A stretch of DNA of 64,000 bases from Bacteroidota bacterium (GCA_023386235.1 JAEWKC010000001.1:34138-98137); one strand, 5' to 3'; numbered from the stretch's first letter, positions 45,968 through 56,140 are shown. The notes: generated by a model not told the origin, from the sequence alone. Made by a program: numbers and translations.

Positions 45968-46198
45968 TTGAAAGTAAATCTTATTAAACGCTCAAAGGTA
46001 GTCAAAGCTAAAGATAACGCTGCTCTTGTTACTTGGTTGCGCAAGCACGATAGTGAAAAACTAGAAACGAATGCAGATTTTATGAATGCTTATTCCAAAA
46101 GAAAGGAATTGTATGATAATATATCTTTACGCTGCAGCGATGAAGACGTTTTTGTGGAAGATCTGTTGAAGAATGGATACATAAAAATAATAAAATAA
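45968..46198 (+). CDS. Hypothetical 76-residue protein, TTG start
   Basis: Small, charged and Lys-rich, without signal peptide or membrane helix (begins KVNLIKRSKVVKAKDNAALV). No family recognised. Start is TTG; the next in-frame ATG is 38 codons later and would discard half the protein, and the promoter element 26 bp upstream fits the TTG. It lies between the Zn/Cd ATPase and the HMA-AraC regulator, on the regulator's strand, 57 bp before it, so it may be cotranscribed. Confidence 0.6.
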   Translation: MKVNLIKRSKVVKAKDNAALVTWLRKHDSEKLETNADFMNAYSKRKELYDNISLRCSDEDVFVEDLLKNGYIKIIK

Positions 46199-46255
46199 AT
46201 TCTGTTGTTTTCTTCTTATTTTCGCCAATAAGCACAATCTGCTACACTTTTTTTA

Positions 46256-46819
46256 ATGAAAATCAATATAAAAAATATGGTGTGTAGCCGTTGTATTACG
46301 GCCGTGCAACAGGTATTTGAGCGCAATGGCGTTATACCGGAAGATATAGCATTAGGTGAAATAATCACTTCCGGAGACATAACAAAAAAGCAGCTAAGTG
46401 CTATTAGCCATGAACTAAGCGCAATTGGATTTGAAATATTAGACGACAGGCAATCTCGCATGATTGAAAAAATAAAGATCTTACTGATTGAAAAAGTGCA
46501 GTCAGAAAATATTCAAGAACACTTCAGTCTGTCAGAATTTTTGACCGCCTCTTTCCATAAAGATTACAGTACACTTTCCAGGACATTTTCTGATGTGGAA
46601 GGTATAACCATTGAACAATTTTTCATTCTCCAAAAAATAGAAAAGGTAAAAGAACTTCTTGCATACAATGAGCTTACCTTGTCTGAAATAGCATGGAAAC
46701 TGGGTTACAGCAGTGTTCAGCATCTTTCTACGCAGTTTAAAAAAGTAACCGGTCTTACTCCTACGCATATAAAAAAACATTCTGATAAACAAAGAAAGTC
46801 TCTTGATAACGTCAAATAG
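46256..46819 (+). CDS. HMA-like/AraC fusion metalloregulator
   Basis: 187 residues. The first about 70 residues resemble a heavy-metal-associated domain with CxxC (C10, C13 in NMVCSRCITAVQQVF), followed by an AraC helix-turn-helix (ILQKIEKVKELLAYNELTL, EIAWKLGYSSVQHLSTQFKK, GLTPTHIKKH). Such fusions are found in Bacteroidetes next to copper ATPases. It probably senses Cu(I) or a similar soft metal and controls the adjacent copper ATPase. The gene shares strand with that ATPase. Confidence 0.85.
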   Translation: MKINIKNMVCSRCITAVQQVFERNGVIPEDIALGEIITSGDITKKQLSAISHELSAIGFEILDDRQSRMIEKIKILLIEKVQSENIQEHFSLSEFLTASFHKDYSTLSRTFSDVEGITIEQFFILQKIEKVKELLAYNELTLSEIAWKLGYSSVQHLSTQFKKVTGLTPTHIKKHSDKQRKSLDNVK

Positions 46820-46918
46820 GTATGGCAATGATGACATTCCGTGCTTCACTCGTGCCTCGTTCGCAGTGACGGGAGGTTTGGCGGTGACGACATTCCTTGA
46901 AGTCGTCATTGCGATAAA
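46820..46918. repeat. Intergenic dispersed repeat (CGTCATTGCGA type)
   Basis: Non-coding stretch with segments such as GACATTCCGTGCTTCACTCG, TGCCTCGTTCGCAGTGACGG and GTCGTCATTGCGAT, reading on the minus strand like the CGTCATTGCGAGgaACGAgGc repeats common in Bacteroidetes intergenic DNA. Two partial units appear joined. Confidence 0.5.
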
Positions 46919-46959
46919 CTGTAGCAAAGTATTATGAAAGAGGCAGTGTTACTAGCAAA

Positions 46960-47013
46960 ATACAATTTTCTCAAAATTGTATAATTGCTTTAAGTTATAA
47001 AGTCGGAACTTTG
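46960..47013 (+). promoter_or_regulatory. copA promoter with adjoining inverted repeat
   Basis: Perfect dyad ATACAATTTT / AAAATTGTAT (46960-46969 with 46973-46982) abuts TTG (46985-46987), an 18-bp spacer and GAACTTTG (47006-47013, one mismatch to TAnnTTTG). The dyad just upstream of the -33 box is where an activator would bind; the AraC-HMA regulator is the obvious candidate. Confidence 0.5.
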
Positions 47014-47066
47014 CCGTAGATTTTATTTGAATCGTAATTCAATTTATCAATATAATTTTTTTGATT

Positions 47067-49709
47067 ATGCAACATACTTATAAGGTTGAAGGAATGACGT
47101 GCGACGGTTGTCGCAGAAATGTAGAGAATGCATTAAACAGCATTGAAGGTGTACAGGCAGAAGTAAATCTTGATAAAGCAGAAGCATTAGTAAAAATGGA
47201 AAAGCATATTCCAACAGAAAAATTACAAGATGCATTATCTGCCAAAGGGCATTACTATATTTCTACAGATACATTCAATGGAAAGAAATATCATGAGCAG
47301 CATCACGCGCATCACGATCCAAATACAGAAGCGTTGGAGAAAAAAGTATCAAAAAGCTTCATGGCTGAAAACGCCGGTAAATACTATTGCCCGATGTTTT
47401 GCGAAGGCGATAAGGTTTACGAAAGCAATGTAGGCTGCCCGGTGTGCGGAATGGATCTGGTAAAAATTCCCGAGAAAAAAAATGTGCAGCAATATACTTG
47501 CCCTATGCATCCCGAGATCGTTCAGGATGAACCGGGAGATTGCCCGATATGCGGAATGGATCTCGTACCTATGGCTTCTGCAACTCAGTCGCACGAAGAT
47601 GATACAGTCAGAAAACTTAGTCGTAAATTCTGGATAGCAGTGGCTTTCACCGTTCCGGTGTTTATTCTTTCTATGGGCGGTATGTGGATAGACTGGCCAT
47701 TTTCACATCAGGTGCAAGGAATATTAGAATTAGTGCTCACGCTTCCTGTACTGTTTTATGCAGGCTGGTTTCTTATGGTGCGTGGTTGGCGCTCCTTCAA
47801 AACTCGCAATTTAAATATGTTTTCGTTGATCGCATTAGGTGTTGCAGCGGCGTTCTTGTTTAGTTTGGTAGCGTTGTTTTTACCCGATGTGCTTCCTCAT
47901 GAGATGCGTCATGACGGAAAAGTACCGTTATATTTTGAAGCGGTCTCTGTAATTCTTACGCTTGTTATTTTGGGTCAGTTGATGGAAGCAAAAGCGCATC
48001 AAAGAACAGGTAAGGCAATTGAAGAACTTATGAATCTTTCGCCCGATGAAGCCAATCTGGTCGTAAATGGAGAAGAGAAAAAAGTACCGCTGGCTCATGT
48101 AAAAATAGGCGATATTTTGCGAGTAAAACCCGGTGAGAAAATTCCGGTAGATGGTAAAATTACGGAAGGGAATTCAAGTGTAGATGAGAGTATGATCACA
48201 GGTGAACCTATTCCTGTAGAAAAAGGATCAGAAGATAAAGTCACTTCCGGAACTATTAATGGAAACGGTACTTTTTTGATGACTACGGAGAAAGTAGGAG
48301 ATGATACATTGCTTTCTAAGATCATTGAAATGGTAAATAATGCAAGTCGTAGTAAAGCACCTATGCAAAAACTGGCCGATAGAATTTCTAAGGTCTTTGT
48401 TCCTACGGTTATTGTTATTTCAATACTTACATTTGCCGCATGGGCTATTTTTGGAGGTGACAACCGTTGGATGCTGGCTTTGGCAAACGCTGTGGCTGTG
48501 CTGATCGTAGCTTGTCCGTGTGCTTTGGGTTTGGCTACACCAATGAGTTTGATGGTGGGCATAGGAAAAGGGGCTAAGAATGGTATTTTGATCAAAAATG
48601 CCGAAGCATTAGAATTAATGGACAAAGTAAATGTGCTGATAACAGATAAAACAGGAACCTTAACCGAAGGTAAACCAAGCCTTGAAGAAATTATTTCTTT
48701 GCCTTCAGATCAACCTTCAACAAAAGACGGAGATAGTTTAAATATTCAGAACGAAATGTTGAAACTGGCAGCTTCTCTCAATCAGAGCTCAGAACATCCG
48801 CTTTCAAAAGCAGTATTGGATGCATATAATCGTTCCGTCGTGCTGAATGAAGCAAAGCGAAAAGATGCATCTGTATCTGAAAAAGATTCTTCATTCCCAT
48901 CTTCTCTTAAAAACGATAAACCAGCTCTATACAAAGTTGATCATTTTGAAAATATTACAGGGAAAGGTATCAAAGGAACTATTGACGGAGAAACTATTCT
49001 TTTAGGAAACAAAGCGTTAATAGAACAGTTTAATCTTACCATATCCGAAGAAATGAAAAAGAAGGTGACAGACAATCAGCATTCAGCAAGAACGGTCTCT
49101 TATCTGGCAAAAGAAGATAGTGTACTAGGCTTTCTCACTTATTCCGACAAAATAAAACCAACCTCCCAAAAAGCTGTACAGTTCTTACAAAAAGAAGGTA
49201 TTGATGTAATCATGATCACGGGCGATAATGAACACACGGCAAAAGCAGTTGCGAATGAACTGGGCATCAAGAAATATATGGCAGGTGCACTTCCTCAAGA
49301 GAAAATGGAAGAGGTGAAGAAACTACAAGATGAAGGTAAAATTGTTGCCATGACAGGCGACGGAATCAATGATGCGCCGGCTTTAGCACAATCTAATGTT
49401 GGCATAGCCATGGGAACCGGAAGCGATGTGGCAATTGAAAGTGCCGAACTTACTTTATTGAAAGGTGATATTTTGGGTGTAGCAAAATCGAAAAAACTGA
49501 GTGAAAAGCTGCTTAAGAATATCAAGCAAAATTTATTCTTCGCATTTATCTATAACACAATTGGCATACCCATTGCGGCCGGATTGCTATATCCTTTCTT
49601 CGGCATTTTATTAAGTCCGATGATCGCTGCTGCTGCCATGAGTTTGAGTTCGGTTTCGGTGATATTAAATTCGTTGAGATTAAATAATGCAGATATTGAT
49701 ATAAAATAA
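47067..49709 (+). CDS. copA: Cu+ P-type ATPase (P1B-1)
   Basis: 880 residues from ATG 47067 (a TTG two codons earlier is less likely). HMA domain with CxxC (C12, C15), a His-rich linker (76-84), two heavy-metal-binding zinc-ribbon-like modules (CPM...CPVCGM at 108-129; CPMHPE...CPICGM at 145-164), then the ATPase: CPC in [24 protein letters not shown] and [14 protein letters not shown] in helix 7 (FIYNTIGIP) and MxxSS in helix 8 ([13 protein letters not shown]) are Cu+ determinants. The nucleotide-binding domain has a Ser/Lys/Asp-rich insertion (about 575-630). Exports cytoplasmic Cu+. Confidence 0.94.
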   Translation: MQHTYKVEGMTCDGCRRNVENALNSIEGVQAEVNLDKAEALVKMEKHIPTEKLQDALSAKGHYYISTDTFNGKKYHEQHHAHHDPNTEALEKKVSKSFMAENAGKYYCPMFCEGDKVYESNVGCPVCGMDLVKIPEKKNVQQYTCPMHPEIVQDEPGDCPICGMDLVPMASATQSHEDDTVRKLSRKFWIAVAFTVPVFILSMGGMWIDWPFSHQVQGILELVLTLPVLFYAGWFLMVRGWRSFKTRNLNMFSLIALGVAAAFLFSLVALFLPDVLPHEMRHDGKVPLYFEAVSVILTLVILGQLMEAKAHQRTGKAIEELMNLSPDEANLVVNGEEKKVPLAHVKIGDILRVKPGEKIPVDGKITEGNSSVDESMITGEPIPVEKGSEDKVTSGTINGNGTFLMTTEKVGDDTLLSKIIEMVNNASRSKAPMQKLADRISKVFVPTVIVISILTFAAWAIFGGDNRWMLALANAVAVLIVACPCALGLATPMSLMVGIGKGAKNGILIKNAEALELMDKVNVLITDKTGTLTEGKPSLEEIISLPSDQPSTKDGDSLNIQNEMLKLAASLNQSSEHPLSKAVLDAYNRSVVLNEAKRKDASVSEKDSSFPSSLKNDKPALYKVDHFENITGKGIKGTIDGETILLGNKALIEQFNLTISEEMKKKVTDNQHSARTVSYLAKEDSVLGFLTYSDKIKPTSQKAVQFLQKEGIDVIMITGDNEHTAKAVANELGIKKYMAGALPQEKMEEVKKLQDEGKIVAMTGDGINDAPALAQSNVGIAMGTGSDVAIESAELTLLKGDILGVAKSKKLSEKLLKNIKQNLFFAFIYNTIGIPIAAGLLYPFFGILLSPMIAAAAMSLSSVSVILNSLRLNNADIDIK

Positions 49710-49803
49710 ATATGTTGTACTGTAGCGAAACATTTATTCACAACGTATATAGCTATATATTCCGTTAGCACGTTTGTTAATTTAGCATTTTCGATTGTTT
49801 GAC

Positions 49804-49835
49804 AAAAAAGGAGCGAAAGAATTTTCTTTCGCTCC
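49804..49835 (-). terminator. Terminator for the 49867 lipoprotein gene
   Basis: Perfect 10-bp stem GGAGCGAAAG / CTTTCGCTCC (49810-49819 with 49826-49835). On the minus strand it is followed by six Ts. It also lies downstream of copA. Confidence 0.85.
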
Positions 49836-49866
49836 TGTATTTTATGTCGTTAATAAAATTACAAAT

Positions 49867-50415
49867 TTAATTGTAATGATTCTCATCTATATAGAAGTAG
49901 CCGTCTTTTCTTTTCCAGTACCACAATGAATTGTTTGGGATTTTGTAGAGAAAGTAAACACCTCTGGTGCCTTGTTTTTGCATACTTGCAGGCACGTATA
50001 TGACTCTGGGTGGAATAATGTTGTATCTGCTTGCTAAATTTTTAGCCTGATTAGGCGTATAAGCTCTTACAGCTAAACTAATAGAGTCGAGATTGTGATT
50101 GACATGATTAGGCAATATACTTCTGTCTGCAACAATATTTCCCTTACTGTCTATGACAGCCATTGCTTTTTCTGTAGAAACGGGCGCAACGGCAGAATTT
50201 TTATTGATGTTTGCGTTGACGTTTTCATTGCCATCGATATCATTATCAAGAGGCACTACTGCTTTGGTTACATACTGTTTGTCGTCAGCCACACGATCGG
50301 GCGCCACCGGCGGGCGGTTGGTGGTTTCTGTAGTTTTAGCCGGAAGATTTCTTCTGCCACATGAAGCAAGAATCAGCAAACACAAAGCAAACAATAATAT
50401 GGTTCTGTTATTCAT
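49867..50415 (-). CDS. Hypothetical lipoprotein, 182 residues
   Basis: Signal ending LASC (about C19) marks a lipoprotein. A Thr/Pro/Asn-rich disordered region (25-75) precedes a C-terminal domain with YTPNQAKNLASRYNIIPPRV and FLYKIPNNSLWYWKRKDGYF. No family recognised. Monocistronic, with its own terminator; the hisS gene ends 48 bp upstream. Confidence 0.7.
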   Translation of the reverse strand: MNNRTILLFALCLLILASCGRRNLPAKTTETTNRPPVAPDRVADDKQYVTKAVVPLDNDIDGNENVNANINKNSAVAPVSTEKAMAVIDSKGNIVADRSILPNHVNHNLDSISLAVRAYTPNQAKNLASRYNIIPPRVIYVPASMQKQGTRGVYFLYKIPNNSLWYWKRKDGYFYIDENHYN

Positions 50416-50462
50416 TTTTTAAATTTCAATATACAAATTAAGTAAAATCCTTTGGCATTGTA

Positions 50463-51827
50463 TTATTTGTGAAAATAATTTACCAATTCTTTTAAATTAT
50501 CAACAGGGTAGGATTCTTGTTTTCCCGTTAGTAGATTTTTTATCACTAAGGAATTATTTTGCAGCTCACTTTCACCTATGATAATAACATGAGGAATATT
50601 TTTTTTCTCTGCGTATTTAAATTGTTTTTCGAATTTTGCTTTTTCATGATACATTTCGCAAGAAATATTTTCTTTTCTTAATGCCTGCATTAATTTAAAA
50701 GCAAATGCACTTTCTTTTTCTCCTAAATTAAAAAACAATACATCAGTAGATTGGCGCAATGCCGGCGGAAACACGTGCAACTCTTCCATTACATCATACA
50801 TTCTGTCTACGCCAAAGCTAATGCCCACGCCGGGTATATTAGGTACGCCAAACAATCCCGTAAGATCGTCGTATCTGCCCCCGCCGCCGATACTGCCTAT
50901 TTGTACGTCTTTTGCTTTTATTTCAAATATGGTACCTGTATAATAGTTTAATCCTCTTGCCAAAGTGAAGTCTAACGTAATGTTTGGTACATCTGAGTTG
51001 GTAAGTAAATAAGTAAGCTCTGCAATACCTTCTTCTGCTAATGTTATATCAGAAAGCAATACTTTAATGCTGTTTAGTTTCTCCTGATTAGTACCACTTA
51101 TCTGAAGATATTTTTCAATAATATCTATTTGTTCATTATTCAATCCTCTTGTTGATAATTCTTCTTTCACTTTGCCCAATCCAATTTTATCCAGCTTATC
51201 TATGGCAATGGTAATATCTGTAAGCTTATCGGCACCGCCGCATTTTTGTGCCAGTGAAGCTAATATCTTTCTGTTATTTATTTTTATCTCAACAGCAACG
51301 TTCAGTTGTTCAAAAACCTGATGATAAATATTGATTAATTCCAGTTCGTTTAAGAGAGATTTACTTCCTACAACATCGCAATCACATTGGTAAAACTCTC
51401 TGTAACGCCCACGCTGCGGTCTGTCGGCACGCCATACCGGTTGTATCTGGTAGCGCTTGTAGGGAAATGTTAGTTGTCCGTGGTTCATGGCTACATATCT
51501 GGCAAAAGGAATGGTTAAATCATAGCGCAATGCACGTTCCGTAATGTTTTTATCAGGTTTGCCGGATAAAATATTTTCAAGACCCTGTAGTGTTTTTTCT
51601 TTTTTATTCGGATTGTCCAACCCGTTGTTCAATATTTTAAATATTAATTTGTCGCCTTCTTCACCGTATTTACCCATCAACGTATCCAAATTTTCCATAG
51701 CCGGCGTTTCTAAAGGCTCAAATCCGTACAGTTCAAAAACAGAACGGATGGCTTGAAAAATATAGTTTCTTTTTCTTACTACTTCTGCATTAAAGTCTCT
51801 CGTACCTTGTGGTATAGATGGTTTCAT
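50463..51827 (-). CDS. hisS: Histidyl-tRNA synthetase
   Basis: 454 residues, class II synthetase. Motif 1 and 2 regions (KPSIPQGTRDFNAE start; QPVWRADRPQRGRYREFYQC), the histidine-specific LARGLNYYTGTIFEIK and motif 3 GGGGRYDDLTGLFG with GVGISFGVDRM are present. The C-terminal anticodon-binding domain is complete. Charges tRNA-His in the cytoplasm. The gene follows the phosphatase gene on the same strand. Confidence 0.97.
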   Translation of the reverse strand: MKPSIPQGTRDFNAEVVRKRNYIFQAIRSVFELYGFEPLETPAMENLDTLMGKYGEEGDKLIFKILNNGLDNPNKKEKTLQGLENILSGKPDKNITERALRYDLTIPFARYVAMNHGQLTFPYKRYQIQPVWRADRPQRGRYREFYQCDCDVVGSKSLLNELELINIYHQVFEQLNVAVEIKINNRKILASLAQKCGGADKLTDITIAIDKLDKIGLGKVKEELSTRGLNNEQIDIIEKYLQISGTNQEKLNSIKVLLSDITLAEEGIAELTYLLTNSDVPNITLDFTLARGLNYYTGTIFEIKAKDVQIGSIGGGGRYDDLTGLFGVPNIPGVGISFGVDRMYDVMEELHVFPPALRQSTDVLFFNLGEKESAFAFKLMQALRKENISCEMYHEKAKFEKQFKYAEKKNIPHVIIIGESELQNNSLVIKNLLTGKQESYPVDNLKELVNYFHK

Positions 51828-51893
51828 TAAATTTTTAGTTATCAGTTTATGTTAATAATGTAGTATCAATTTTCAATGGTCTCAATCTTATCC

Positions 51894-52361
51894 TCAACCT
51901 CTACCCGAGTATTTTTCAATAATTTTATCGGTAGCTATGTCCAATAATTGATATACTTCTTCAAAAGCAGCATCAGTATTGGCATACCAGGGGTCGGGAA
52001 CGGCCATATTTCTTCCTGGATAGGCTTCATTCATTATTAAATCAATTTCCGATTCATCAAACAATTTCCCGGCTATACGCTTTACATCCTGATAGTTTTC
52101 ACTATCCATTACATAGATTTTGTCGAAGTAGTCAAAATCTTCTTTTGCAAACTTTCTTCCTTTTTGGTTTGAAATATCAATACCATATTTTTTCGCTATT
52201 GTTTGAGATCCACTGTGAGGCGGGTCGCCTATATGCCAGCCACCGGTGCCTGCGCTCTCTACGATCCAGTTTAAACCTAACTGTTCTGCCTTATGCTTAA
52301 GAATGCCTTCCGCAAGCGGACTGCGGCAAATATTTCCTAAGCACACCATTAAAATTTTCAT
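51894..52361 (-). CDS. Low-molecular-weight protein tyrosine phosphatase
   Basis: 155 residues. The phosphatase loop C7-LGNIC-R13-S fits CX5RS, and VPDPWYAN carries the general-acid aspartate. Small cytoplasmic phosphatases of this type dephosphorylate phosphotyrosine, for example on polysaccharide-export kinases; no such kinase is in this window. A TATATTTG promoter element lies 140 bp upstream, leaving a long leader. Confidence 0.95.
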   Translation of the reverse strand: MKILMVCLGNICRSPLAEGILKHKAEQLGLNWIVESAGTGGWHIGDPPHSGSQTIAKKYGIDISNQKGRKFAKEDFDYFDKIYVMDSENYQDVKRIAGKLFDESEIDLIMNEAYPGRNMAVPDPWYANTDAAFEEVYQLLDIATDKIIEKYSGRG

Positions 52362-52501
52362 GTGTATATTATATTTTTTACGTTTTAGTCACTGCTTATC
52401 TCGCCTTGGGCTAAATGAAATTATTTGCAATGAACTACGTTTACTAAGTAATCATCTCCTTGCTATCTCTCGCTTTTAAGCCGCAGATTCATTTCATCCG
52501 G

Positions 52502-52509
52502 CAAATATA
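52502..52509 (-). promoter_or_regulatory. -7 element for the tyrosine phosphatase gene
   Basis: Minus-strand TATATTTG, an exact TAnnTTTG, 140 bp before the start codon. No good TTG -33 box. Confidence 0.4.
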
Positions 52510-52623
52510 ATATATATACCGTAAAGCCCGAAGCTATACGCATATGGCATTCAATTCAGATACGTATAGATTAAATTTATTTTAAAATAGACAAATCAAA
52601 TAGGAGGCAGACTATTTTAGATG

Positions 52624-52631
52624 TAAATTTG
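52624..52631 (+). promoter_or_regulatory. -7 element of the peroxiredoxin operon
   Basis: TAAATTTG, an exact TAnnTTTG, 46 bp before ATG 52678. No good TTG -33 box. Confidence 0.45.
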
Positions 52632-52677
52632 CACTATCCAATTAATCATTAGTAAACATTTAAAAATTAAACATATT

Positions 52678-53313
52678 ATGGCAACAGTAGGAAGGAAGTT
52701 TCCCAACATTACAGTAGACGCAATGTCTGAAATGGGAGATAATTTAAGAATCAATGTATTGAAGGAAGCAGTAGATAACAAAAAGAAAGTGTTGCTTTTT
52801 TGGTATCCAAAAGATTTTACTTTTGTATGCCCTACGGAACTGCACGCCTTTCAGGAAGCATTAGGTGAATTTGAAAAAAGAAATACCATGGTTATAGGTG
52901 CATCATGCGACACGCCTGAAGTACACTTTGCCTGGTTGAATACAGCAAAAGACAACGGCGGTATTGAAGGCGTAACGTATCCTATACTGGCAGATACGCA
53001 TAGAACATTATCTAACGCTTTAGACATTTTAGACGCTGATTACAACTATAATGAAGAAACGGGAGAAGAAGAATCTACGGGCGGTAATGTTACTTATCGC
53101 GCTACATTTCTGATTGATGAAGAAGGAAAAGTATTTCATGAAAGCATTAACGATATGCCTTTAGGAAGAAACGTGCAAGAATATATCAGGTTGATAGATG
53201 CCTATGCACATGTACAACAACACGGAGAGGTATGCCCGGCAAACTGGGAAGAAGGAAAAGAAGCCATGACTGCTGACAGAAAAGGCGTAGCGGAATATTT
53301 ATCAGCACATTAA
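52678..53313 (+). CDS. 2-Cys peroxiredoxin (AhpC/TSA family)
   Basis: 211 residues. Peroxidatic cysteine C51 in FTFVCPTELHAF and the resolving cysteine in HGEVCPANWEEG mark a typical 2-Cys peroxiredoxin that reduces hydrogen and organic peroxides. The conserved arginine lies in GGNVTYRATFLID. It heads an operon with a thioredoxin that can re-reduce it and a small conserved protein. Confidence 0.95.
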   Translation: MATVGRKFPNITVDAMSEMGDNLRINVLKEAVDNKKKVLLFWYPKDFTFVCPTELHAFQEALGEFEKRNTMVIGASCDTPEVHFAWLNTAKDNGGIEGVTYPILADTHRTLSNALDILDADYNYNEETGEEESTGGNVTYRATFLIDEEGKVFHESINDMPLGRNVQEYIRLIDAYAHVQQHGEVCPANWEEGKEAMTADRKGVAEYLSAH

Positions 53314-53419
53314 TTCATACACAACAGGTTTGGTGGTGAGAAAAGAGAACTATAACTCTATCCTATACCAAGACTAACTGCCAAATCTGTTTAAATTTTA
53401 AAATAAGGAGAATAAGAAT

Positions 53420-53734
53420 ATGTTTCAGGAAATTACAAATGACGAATTACAAACTATTGTAAACGATACAGATAAAGTGATGGTGCAATACGGTGCTTCA
53501 TGGTGTGGCAATTGCAGGATCATGAAACCCAAATTTAAAAAACTGGCTTCAGAAAATGAAAACGTTACATTTATTTATGTAGATGCAGAAAAATTTCCTG
53601 AAAGCAGAAAACTGGCCAAAGTAGACAATTTACCAACGTTTGCAGCGTTTAATAAAGGAGAGCTGGTAAATCAGGTACAGACGAATCAGGCTGACTCCCT
53701 TAATAAGTTGTTTGAACAATTAAACAGCAATTAA
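53420..53734 (+). CDS. Thioredoxin-family protein
   Basis: 104 residues, cytoplasmic, a bare thioredoxin fold with active site WCGNC (C29, C32) in place of WCGPC, and the cis-proline in VDNLPTFAAFNKG. Probably the reductant of the peroxiredoxin encoded 106 bp upstream. An upstream AAGGAG (about 53405-53410) is an unusually good ribosome-binding site for this genome. Confidence 0.92.
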   Translation: MFQEITNDELQTIVNDTDKVMVQYGASWCGNCRIMKPKFKKLASENENVTFIYVDAEKFPESRKLAKVDNLPTFAAFNKGELVNQVQTNQADSLNKLFEQLNSN

Positions 53735-53783
53735 GTCAGCATAAATGACAAGTTGTAAATTTTTTAAAAGTTAAATTTTAGTT

Positions 53784-54032
53784 ATGAAACTACCGATTAT
53801 AAGACAGCTTTACCAAGGAGCGGATGCACAAAAGATTGAAAATGCGATAGATGTGTTGGAAATATTTTCCGAAGCTCGTGGAGTAACTGAAGAAGAGACA
53901 AATTTGGCAGGAGAATTGATAACTAATTTATGTGGAGCATTAGAAGTGCATGCTTTAGTGAGCGAAGGACAGAAAGAATCAGATGCACTCAATGCTTTTG
54001 CAAAAAAAGTTATGGGTTCCATTGACCGATAA
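53784..54032 (+). CDS. Small conserved protein of the peroxiredoxin operon (DUF6952-like)
   Basis: 82 residues, acidic and helical (KLPIIRQLYQGADAQKIENA, then NLCGALEVHALVSEGQKESD). Recalls, from memory only, the DUF6952 family that follows peroxiredoxin and thioredoxin genes in Bacteroidetes. Function unknown; by context, peroxide defence. A terminator follows. Confidence 0.75.
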   Translation: MKLPIIRQLYQGADAQKIENAIDVLEIFSEARGVTEEETNLAGELITNLCGALEVHALVSEGQKESDALNAFAKKVMGSIDR

Positions 54033-54086
54033 TAGTATAAAAGAGCATACAAACTTTTTTTCATAGGGTTTAAGATAGATAGAAGG

Positions 54087-54110
54087 ACCGCCTCATTCTT
54101 GGGGTGGTTT
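54087..54110 (+). terminator. Terminator of the peroxiredoxin operon
   Basis: Nine-pair stem ACCGCCTCA / TGGGGTGGT with two G-T pairs, loop TTCT, then a short T tract. Confidence 0.65.
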
Positions 54111-54169
54111 CTATTTTATGCCAATTCTGATTTTTATTCGGTTATAATCACCAATAAAACATTTCAGAA

Positions 54170-54655
54170 TTATCTCAAGTCCTCCCAGTCCTGTCTTTTA
54201 TAAACGCCCGGAACGGCGTGGTCTCCTTCGGGAAATTGGAAAGAAACATAATTAACGTCCTTTAAATCGGTAAGCAGATAAGTGGCCGCTTTTAAATAAA
54301 AATCGGCGCCCGCGGAGCCCATGTGCTGAGAGAGAAATTCACTTTCAGAGATTTTTGTAAAAATAGTATCATAAGAAGTTTTCACAAACTCTAGTGGTAC
54401 TTCCGGGTAGTTATTATTCAGGAAATTAATAACCGTGGCCGGTTGTAAAGTATCTTTACCAAACGACCGCTGTGTAATAATGTGCATTTCGTTCCTGGCC
54501 GAATCGTACTCAAATTTCCAAATATCTTGTACTGCGGCAACACTGTCCTGCGTATCGCTTTGCTGCGCGTCTTCATTGTTACAGGAAATAAAATTGCCGG
54601 ATAATATCCCGACTACTGCAACAAAAAAATATTTTTTGATAAGATTATTTTTCAT
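54170..54655 (-). CDS. Hypothetical lipoprotein, 161 residues
   Basis: Signal with cysteine at GNFISC (about C25), then an Asp/Gln/Ser-rich linker and a compact domain (QPATVINFLNNNYPEVPLEF, DLKDVNYVSFQFPEGDHAVP). No family recognised. It begins 6 bp after proS and is probably cotranscribed. Confidence 0.7.
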   Translation of the reverse strand: MKNNLIKKYFFVAVVGILSGNFISCNNEDAQQSDTQDSVAAVQDIWKFEYDSARNEMHIITQRSFGKDTLQPATVINFLNNNYPEVPLEFVKTSYDTIFTKISESEFLSQHMGSAGADFYLKAATYLLTDLKDVNYVSFQFPEGDHAVPGVYKRQDWEDLR

Positions 54656-54661
54656 AACGAA

Positions 54662-56140
54662 TTAATAGGCTCTTGCAAATAAAACTCTTTCTTTACTTAG
54701 ATTGCCGGTGAGTATGCATTTGCCTTCTACCTGCAGATTGTTCAGCGGAATACAACGAATAGTGGCTTTGGTCAACTCTTTAATTTTATCTTCAGTTTCT
54801 GCCGTGCCATCCCAATGCGCGGAAACAAAACCGCCTTTTTCGTCAAGTAACCGTACAAAGTCATCCCAGTTATCTGCGCTTCTGATATTTTCTTCTCTAA
54901 ACGCAAGCGCTTTATTATACATTGCCTGTTGTATTTCTTCCAGTAGATTTTCTACGGTAACGCTGATATTTTCTAATGGGAAAGTTGCTTTCTCTTTAGT
55001 GTCACGACGTGCAAGTTCTATTGACTTGTTTTCCAGATCTCTTGCTCCTAAGGCTAAACGCACAGGTACGCCTTTCATTTCGTATTCTGCAAATTTCCAG
55101 CCCGGACGCAAATTGTCATTGTCATCATATTTTACTCTGATGTTTTTGGCTTTCAGCTCCGCTATTATTTCATTTACCTTAGTATCAATAGCAGCTTTTT
55201 GTTCTTCGTTTTTGTAGATAGGCACAATTACTACTTGCAAAGGTGCAACTTTAGGAGGTAAGATCAAGCCATCATCGTCGCTATGCGCCATTACCAACGC
55301 GCCTATTAAACGGGTGGAAACGCCCCAGCTGGTAGCCCATACATATTCCAGCTGATTATTTTTATCGCTGAATTTTACATCAAATGCTTTAGCGAAGTTT
55401 TGCCCCAGAAAATGCGATGTTCCTGCCTGTAAGGCTTTACCATCCTGCATCAGCGCTTCTATACAATAGGTATCTTCCGCGCCGGCAAATCTTTCGTTAG
55501 GTGTTTTTACGCCTTTGATTACGGGCAATGCCATAAAGTTTTCTGCAAAATCGGCATACACATCCAGCATTTTCACGGTTTCTTTCAGTGCTTCTTCCTG
55601 GGTAGCGTGGGCGGTGTGGCCCTCCTGCCACAGAAATTCGGCGGTACGCAAAAATAGCCTGGTACGCATTTCCCAACGCACTACGTTTGCCCATTGATTT
55701 ACAAGAATGGGTAAATCACGATAAGATTGTATCCAGCCTTTGTATGTATTCCAGATAATGGCTTCAGATGTAGGACGTACTACCAGTTCTTCTTCCAGTT
55801 TTGCTTCCGGGTCTACAATCAGTTTGCTTTTATTGTTAGGATCTGTCTTTAATCTGTAGTGAGTAACTACGGCGCATTCTTTGGCGAAACCTTCCGCGTT
55901 TTTTTCCTCTGCTTCGAAAAGGCTTTTAGGTACAAACAACGGAAAGTAGGCATTAACGTGACCGGTATCTTTAAACATTTTATCTAAGGCATCGCGCATG
56001 TTTTCCCACAAGGCATAGCCATAAGGTTTTATGACCATACAGCCTCTTACGGCAGAATAGTCGGCTAAAGCACCTTTAATTATTAAGTCATTATACCATT
56101 GTGAATAATCCTGCGCGCGCGATGTAATTTCTTTGCTCAT
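54662..56140 (-). CDS. proS: Prolyl-tRNA synthetase (eukaryotic/archaeal-like short type)
   Basis: 492 residues. Class II core with the ProS start [60 protein letters not shown] and EGHTAH. It lacks the large editing insertion of classical bacterial ProS and has the C-terminal zinc-like/extra domain ending in a tyrosine (FARAY), marking the eukaryote/archaeal-like type common in Bacteroidetes. Charges tRNA-Pro. Confidence 0.96.
   Translation of the reverse strand: MSKEITSRAQDYSQWYNDLIIKGALADYSAVRGCMVIKPYGYALWENMRDALDKMFKDTGHVNAYFPLFVPKSLFEAEEKNAEGFAKECAVVTHYRLKTDPNNKSKLIVDPEAKLEEELVVRPTSEAIIWNTYKGWIQSYRDLPILVNQWANVVRWEMRTRLFLRTAEFLWQEGHTAHATQEEALKETVKMLDVYADFAENFMALPVIKGVKTPNERFAGAEDTYCIEALMQDGKALQAGTSHFLGQNFAKAFDVKFSDKNNQLEYVWATSWGVSTRLIGALVMAHSDDDGLILPPKVAPLQVVIVPIYKNEEQKAAIDTKVNEIIAELKAKNIRVKYDDNDNLRPGWKFAEYEMKGVPVRLALGARDLENKSIELARRDTKEKATFPLENISVTVENLLEEIQQAMYNKALAFREENIRSADNWDDFVRLLDEKGGFVSAHWDGTAETEDKIKELTKATIRCIPLNNLQVEGKCILTGNLSKERVLFARAY

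Larger units (their letters stand above)
52362..52677. other. 316-bp divergent intergenic region
   Basis: No gene seen. Holds two opposite TAnnTTTG elements (minus at 52502-52509, plus at 52624-52631). The 140-nt minus-strand leader has only very short ORFs and a weak GCCG/CGGC hairpin just after the promoter (about 52477-52501). Confidence 0.55.

Noticed and set aside
52362..52501. 140-nt leader of the phosphatase gene as a riboswitch
   Set aside because: Only a weak short hairpin is visible and no recognisable aptamer pattern.
54702..55217. Long plus-strand ORF (171 residues) inside proS
   Set aside because: Antisense shadow of a well-conserved gene; its translation is Ser/Leu-rich with no domain.
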